Shown: one piece after another, positions 16,850 through 19,582 of the stretch
Layout: every line of letters starts with the position of its first letter
Numbering within the stretch: position 1 is the first letter of the stretch
NCBI GenBank assembly: GCA_009693435.1
Contig: SHXF01000078.1
Location: 1-19,582 of the forward strand
Source: Betaproteobacteria bacterium
GTDB lineage: Bacteria > Pseudomonadota > Gammaproteobacteria > Burkholderiales > SG8-39
Direction of reading: 5' to 3'
Length of the DNA: 19,582 nucleotides
Translations under genes and position numbers: made by a program
Notes under the pieces: generated by a model
The model's input: the letters and a program-made list of their open reading frames with translations, nothing else
What the model was told of the DNA's origin: nothing
Databases searched by the model: none

Positions 16850-16886
16850 TGACGTTCTAGTGACGCTCAGTGCTGACGTTCGGTGC
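16850..16886 (+). repeat. Three tandem imperfect repeats upstream of the tRNA promoter
   Basis: Three contiguous units each begin TGACGYTC: TGACGTTCTAG (16850-16860), TGACGCTCAGTGC (16861-16873) and TGACGTTCGGTGC (16874-16886). The last two are 13-mers differing at 2 positions. The array abuts the -35 element of the tRNA(Gly) promoter. It could be an activator site or a local duplication. Confidence 0.65.
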
Positions 16887-16915
16887 TTGACCTGCTATAT
16901 GATGCGGTCTAAAAT
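16887..16915 (+). promoter_or_regulatory. Sigma-70 promoter for the tRNA(Gly)-tRNA(Cys) unit
   Basis: TTGACC (16887-16892, 5 of 6) and TAAAAT (16910-16915, 5 of 6) are separated by exactly 17 bp. Transcription would start near 16922, leaving a leader of about 8 nt before tRNA(Gly). Confidence 0.75.
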
Positions 16916-16929
16916 TGAGCGTTATAAAT

Positions 16930-17005
16930 GCGGGAATAGCTCAGTTGGTAGAGCGCAACCTTGCCAAGGTTGAGGTCGGGAGTTCGAGACTCCTTTCCCG
17001 CTCCA
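16930..17005 (+). tRNA. tRNA-Gly (anticodon GCC)
   Basis: A full 76-nt cloverleaf with encoded CCA. Acceptor arms are GCGGGAA and TTCCCGC, the D arm contains AGCTCAGTTGGTAGAGC, the anticodon arm is CAACC-TTGCCAA-GGTTG with GCC at 16963-16965, and the T loop is TTCGAGA. It corresponds to E. coli glyW, which also follows pgsA. Confidence 0.97.
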
Positions 17006-17012
17006 GACACCA

Positions 17013-17039
17013 GGGGGAGGCAATGCGCCTTCCCCTTTT
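17013..17039 (+). terminator. Rho-independent-type hairpin after tRNA-Gly
   Basis: A 9-bp stem (GGGGGAGGC with GCCTTCCCC, one G-T pair) with a 5-nt loop AATGC is followed directly by TTTT. This fits an intrinsic terminator. tRNA(Cys) starts only 35 bp later and shows no clear promoter of its own, so the hairpin may be leaky or may guide processing of a joint transcript. Confidence 0.65.
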
Positions 17040-17074
17040 AGCATTTGGGCGTCGCGTTAGACCGCGTCCTAATT

Positions 17075-17148
17075 GGCGGGGTGGCAGAGTGGTTATGCAG
17101 CGGCCTGCAAAGCCGTGGACGCCGGTTCGATTCCGACCCCCGCCTCCA
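17075..17148 (+). tRNA. tRNA-Cys (anticodon GCA)
   Basis: A 74-nt cloverleaf with encoded CCA. The acceptor stem GGCGGGG/CCCCGCC is perfect, the D arm is short as in other tRNA(Cys), and the anticodon arm is GCGGC-CTGCAAA-GCCGT with GCA at 17107-17109. The T stem GCCGG/CCGAC has one C-A mismatch at its second pair; CCGGC would pair fully. It corresponds to E. coli cysT. An integrase gene begins 189 bp past its end, so its 3' part is a candidate attachment site. Confidence 0.95.
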
Positions 17149-17161
17149 AACTCCAGTATGA

Positions 17162-17184
17162 AACGGCCGCCAAACGCGGCCGTT
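17162..17184 (+). terminator. Strong hairpin after tRNA-Cys
   Basis: A perfect 9-bp stem AACGGCCGC/GCGGCCGTT closes a CAAAC loop 13 nt after the tRNA. Only a weak T-containing tail (CTGCTATG) follows, so it is a likely but not ideal terminator. If integration used the tRNA 3' end, this hairpin could belong to the element rather than to the original chromosome. Confidence 0.55.
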
Positions 17185-17224
17185 CTGCTATGTAGCCATA
17201 GTACGCTGGCGTCCGTTGTTGTCC

Positions 17225-17253
17225 TTGCATGTCCATCGGAATCTAGCTATTAT
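17225..17253 (+). promoter_or_regulatory. Possible promoter of the integrase gene
   Basis: TTGCAT (17225-17230, 3 of 6) and TATTAT (17248-17253, 5 of 6) are 17 bp apart. Transcription would start near 17260, about 78 nt before the integrase ATG and at the edge of the nested inverted repeats. The -35 is weak. Confidence 0.4.
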
Positions 17254-17255
17254 TA

Positions 17256-17326
17256 GGGTAAGGGCAGACCAAAACCCCGCCGTTACCCCCGTAGAGGCGG
17301 GACCGCTGCCCGGAATACGTTACCCC
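17256..17326. repeat. Nested inverted repeats and TTACCC motifs before the integrase
   Basis: Three nested pairs are visible: GGGTAA (17256-17261) with TTACCC (17320-17325), GGGCAG (17262-17267) with CTGCCC (17306-17311), and CCCGCC (17276-17281) with GGCGGG (17296-17301). CGTTACCCC also occurs as a direct repeat (17281-17289 and 17318-17326, 37 bp apart). Possible roles are a structured integrase leader, an operator, or integrase or excisionase arm sites. Confidence 0.55.
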
Positions 17327-17337
17327 GAGGGGCGCAC

Positions 17338-18636
17338 ATGGCAAGGAATATACTCACCGATCGGCACATTCGCAACGCCAAGCCTCGGGCCGGGCCCTAC
17401 CGGCTTTTCGATGGCGACGGACTCGCCCTTTGGGTATCGCCGACTGGTGCGCGATCGTGGCAACTGCGCTACCGGCTGAATGGTACGGAACAGACTGCGA
17501 CGCTTGGCAAGCTCGAACGGCTGACGCTCGGGCAAGCGCGCGCCGCGGCCGATGCAGCGCGCAAGCTCGCGGCCGAAGGCGAACACCTGACGGCGGTCAA
17601 GCGCGCTGGCAAGCTGCAGCGGCGGACGGATGCGGCGAACACTTTCGGGACGCTCGCGGCTGCCTGGATAGCGCGAGAGGGTCGCCGGATGCAGTGGACG
17701 CCTGGCTATCGCGCCGAAGTCGCGGCGAGCCTGCGCAATCACCTATCCGCGCTCGATTCTCTGCCGGTGACGAAGATCACCGCCGCGCTCGTTGCGCCGG
17801 CATTGATCGCGATTGAGCGCACCGCCCCTCTCATGGTCGAGAAGGTGCGCCCCCGCCTGCGCGCGATTCTTGATGATGCGGTAGAGCACGGCATCATCAC
17901 CGGCAACCCGCTACCGGCCGCGCGGCGGCGAAGGAAGCTTGAGCGCAAGCATTACCCTGCGGTAACGGACCTGGCAGGCCTGGGCGCCATCCTGCGCGCT
18001 GCTCGCGCCGCAGATCCATGCAAGGGCATTGCGCGCGCGCACCTGCTGCTCGCATTCGCGGCGCAGCGTGTTTCAGAAGTCGTCGGCGCGACGTGGGCGG
18101 AATTTGAACTCGACGGCGTAGACGTGCTGATTGGTGACACCCAACGCACCAAGCGCGACCCTGGCGCCGGCAATTGGTCGATACCGCGCGAACGGATGAA
18201 GCGCAAAGACGAGGCCCGCGGCCCGCATGTCGTGCCGCTACCTCCGGTACTGCTCGCGGCGCTGCGCGAATGGCGCGAGGCGGACGGCGCCTCTGCTATC
18301 TACGTCTGCCCCGCGCCGCGCGATTCGTCGAAACCGATCACGCCGGAAGGTGTCGAGAAGTTTTACCGGAACGCGCTTGGGCTCAGCGGTAAGCATTCGC
18401 CGCACTCGTGGCGCTCGACATTCTCGACGGTCGCACGCGAGGCCGGCAAGGACGGCGACGCTGTCGAATCGCAGCTAGATCACGTCGTCGGCAACAAGAT
18501 CGCTGCCGCCTATGACCGCGCCAAGCGTCTAGGGCTACGCCGTGAGCTGATGCGATGGTATGAGCGGCAACTGATCGCCGCACGCGACGGCGCCGCTGTT
18601 GTCGCGATCGGCCGGCAGAGTGGGGCGGTGCGATGA
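17338..18636 (+). CDS. P4-type tyrosine recombinase/integrase
   Basis: Site-specific recombinase that would insert and excise a mobile element at a tRNA-type site. Of 432 residues, about 3-90 form the DUF4102-like arm-binding domain (LTDRHIRNAKPRAGPYRLFD), 100-195 the core-binding SAM-like domain, and 205-410 the catalytic domain. Catalytic residues are Arg244 (AAQRVSEV), a Lys in the 287-291 region, His356 and Arg359 (HSWRSTF), His382 (LDHVVG) and the nucleophile Tyr392 (AAAYDR), so it looks intact. A GAGGGG ribosome binding site precedes the ATG. It is visibly more GC-rich than the genes to its left, consistent with horizontal acquisition, and reads away from tRNA(Cys), as is common for tRNA-integrated islands. 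Confidence 0.95.
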   Translation: MARNILTDRHIRNAKPRAGPYRLFDGDGLALWVSPTGARSWQLRYRLNGTEQTATLGKLERLTLGQARAAADAARKLAAEGEHLTAVKRAGKLQRRTDAANTFGTLAAAWIAREGRRMQWTPGYRAEVAASLRNHLSALDSLPVTKITAALVAPALIAIERTAPLMVEKVRPRLRAILDDAVEHGIITGNPLPAARRRRKLERKHYPAVTDLAGLGAILRAARAADPCKGIARAHLLLAFAAQRVSEVVGATWAEFELDGVDVLIGDTQRTKRDPGAGNWSIPRERMKRKDEARGPHVVPLPPVLLAALREWREADGASAIYVCPAPRDSSKPITPEGVEKFYRNALGLSGKHSPHSWRSTFSTVAREAGKDGDAVESQLDHVVGNKIAAAYDRAKRLGLRRELMRWYERQLIAARDGAAVVAIGRQSGAVR

Positions 18637-18862
18637 CAAAGCGGCAAGCGGCCCCGGCTCATACCTCCACGAGGGGGTAAGAAAAAAGGAATCTCTTTGT
18701 CCCGCCAAGATGGACCTGTGACTCCCAAGGCGGCAGGCGGGGGGGTGGGTGGATCGTTGCGTCCACGGGGGCATGGACTTCTAGCGACGCATCGCTGCGA
18801 AAGTGGGGCAAGGCTGCAACTGCGCATAGCATTCGCTATTGCCAATTCTGGGGAAATATCGC
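18637..18862. other. Gene-free stretch after the integrase, with G-tracts
   Basis: No credible gene is seen in these 226 bases. It holds another GGGTAAG motif (18675-18681) like the one before the integrase, an A6 run, and a G-rich tract at 18739-18752 (seven G, then GGG and GG separated by single T). A TGGGGCA motif lies near 18803 and recurs near 19318. Open frames crossing it look like chance products of high GC. Confidence 0.5.
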
Positions 18863-19300
18863 ATGAAGCTGCTTTTGCTGACGTTGGCGCTGCTTGGCGT
18901 ATATGCGGGTGATTTGTCGGCCGAAACCTTAACGGCTATTTGTCGTGACCCCGTTGGGTGGGGCGTAGGGTATGAGACTGGAAAGGCGGTTTTCGAAAGC
19001 GATGGATTCACGGAAGCGGTATTTACCTACTCGTGGCAAACAGATAAGGATGAGGCCACGATTATTTCGCAATCGTCAAAGGGGGCTGGTGGAACGCCGT
19101 TGACGGAAAAGGCGGCAGTCATAAAGCTCGATGGGTCCGTAACATTCATGGTCCTATACCGCAGCACCATATGGGTTCACACGCTATTTATCGGCCCGAA
19201 AGTAATGATCATGTCCAGGCACCTAGACGGCAGAGGCCCGACGACGGGATCGGCTGCAGGTAGTCTGTTTCACGCCCGCTGCGTTGTTGCAATTCAGTGA
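18863..19300 (+). CDS. Small predicted secreted protein, unknown function
   Basis: I do not recognise this 145-residue protein. It begins with a clear signal peptide (MKLLLLTLALLGVYAGDLSA), probable cleavage after Ala20. The mature part is about 125 residues, has a Cys near each end (Cys27 in AICRD, Cys140 in HARCVV) that could form a disulphide in the periplasm, and alternates beta-like segments (EAVFTYSWQT, VTFMVLYRSTIWVHTLFIGP). A GGGGAA site sits 7 nt before ATG 18863. It is less GC-rich than the integrase, so the two may differ in origin. The stop overlaps a GTG opening the next frame (GTGA). The signal peptide, ribosome binding site and codon pattern support a real gene. Confidence 0.7.
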   Translation: MKLLLLTLALLGVYAGDLSAETLTAICRDPVGWGVGYETGKAVFESDGFTEAVFTYSWQTDKDEATIISQSSKGAGGTPLTEKAAVIKLDGSVTFMVLYRSTIWVHTLFIGPKVMIMSRHLDGRGPTTGSAAGSLFHARCVVAIQ

Positions 19301-19582
19301 GAAATCGTCCGCCAATACTGGGGCAAAAGTGGGGGGGGCAGCCCGAGATCCGGCGGGAAGAAAGTAGATGCGCTCAGCCTTGGCGGGGGGTGCGATGGGT
19401 CGCGCAGCAGGAGGACTGGCCCCTTCTGCTGCGTCGCGCAAGGGTGTCCCGGCTAGAGTCCGCTGAATTCGGCGTAGACTTCGACGAAACGCGAGTGGAA
19501 GTTATGTCCGCCGAAGATCAACTACCTCCCATTCATCCCTTCGCCCAGCGGATCACTATGCCCTTGTGCGTGGTGGCCCTGG
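19297..19582 (+). CDS. Partial open frame running off the right edge
   Basis: This frame is open from just after a stop at 19261-19263 to the window end. GTG 19297 overlaps the preceding stop (GTGA); GTG 19390, right after a run of six G, is another start; ATG 19504 a third. The later part reads like protein (LESAEFGVDFDETRVEVMSA, then QLPPIHPFAQRITMPLCVV). The part before about 19390 is less convincing and includes a run of eight G (19331-19338). I do not recognise a family. It could be the 5' part of another island gene, and the true start is probably 19390 or later. Confidence 0.4.
   Translation, partial: MRNRPPILGQKWGGQPEIRREESRCAQPWRGVRWVAQQEDWPLLLRRARVSRLESAEFGVDFDETRVEVMSAEDQLPPIHPFAQRITMPLCVVAL

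Noticed and set aside
19403..19433. 8-bp inverted repeat CGCAGCAG/CTGCTGCG near the right edge
   Set aside because: It lies inside an open frame, has no T-run, and could be chance in GC-rich sequence.
19223..19441. Minus-strand open frame of 72 codons overlapping the secreted protein and edge frame
   Set aside because: Ala/Pro-rich low-complexity translation, antisense to a better-supported gene with signal peptide and ribosome binding site.
17149..19582. Second copy of the tRNA-Cys 3' end as attR
   Set aside because: I searched by eye for CCCCGCCTCCA-like repeats to the right and found none; the far end of the element must lie outside the window, if it exists.
1..19582. CRISPR array, insertion sequence or rRNA
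   Set aside because: No regularly spaced repeats, transposase, terminal inverted repeats or rRNA-like sequence was seen on reading both strands.

Overview
The window looks like betaproteobacterial chromosome, and the left 17.15 kb is a conserved housekeeping block. The order acpP-fabF-ygfX-like-rpoE-rseA-rseB-mucD-glutaredoxin-lepA-lepB-DUF4845-rnc-era-recO-pdxJ-acpS-nagZ-udg-uvrC-pgsA-tRNA(Gly)-tRNA(Cys) is typical of that class. I cannot name a genus; a Nitrosomonadales-like organism is possible but unproven. Every gene I support lies on the + strand, and no gene-free stretch exceeds 300 bases.

Region 1 (1-1756) is the end of a fatty-acid synthesis cluster: an AT-rich leader with an extended -10 promoter, acyl carrier protein, and FabF. 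Region 2 (1753-5943) is the envelope-stress module: a YgfX-like membrane protein, sigma-E, its anti-sigma factor RseA, the RseB sensor and the MucD/HtrA protease. A sigma-E-type promoter with exact 16-nt spacing lies just upstream of rpoE, which suggests autoregulation.

Region 3 (5930-16827) is a dense head-to-tail array: a glutaredoxin-like protein, EF4/LepA, signal peptidase I, a DUF4845 membrane protein, RNase III, Era, RecO, PdxJ, holo-ACP synthase, NagZ, a family-5 uracil-DNA glycosylase, UvrC and PgsA. Many junctions are ATGA, GTGA or TTGA overlaps, so translational coupling is widespread. A 25-codon ORF with an ideal ribosome binding site exactly bridges acpS and nagZ. PdxJ is of a divergent subtype. 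acpS at one end of the array modifies the acpP product at the other; rnc, era and lepA act on RNA or ribosomes; udg, recO and uvrC act in DNA repair.

Region 4 (16830-17184) is a tRNA(Gly)-tRNA(Cys) pair with a good sigma-70 promoter, tandem repeats upstream and hairpins after each tRNA. E. coli has glyW-cysT-leuZ after pgsA; here no tRNA(Leu) is seen. Region 5 (17185-19582) is accessory DNA: a very GC-rich P4-type tyrosine recombinase starting 189 bp past tRNA(Cys), a leader of nested inverted repeats before it, a small predicted secreted protein of unknown function, and an open frame running off the right edge. I read this as the left end of an integrative element or island; its other end is outside the window. 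The clearest unexplained content is in Region 5 and in the bridging mini-ORF.
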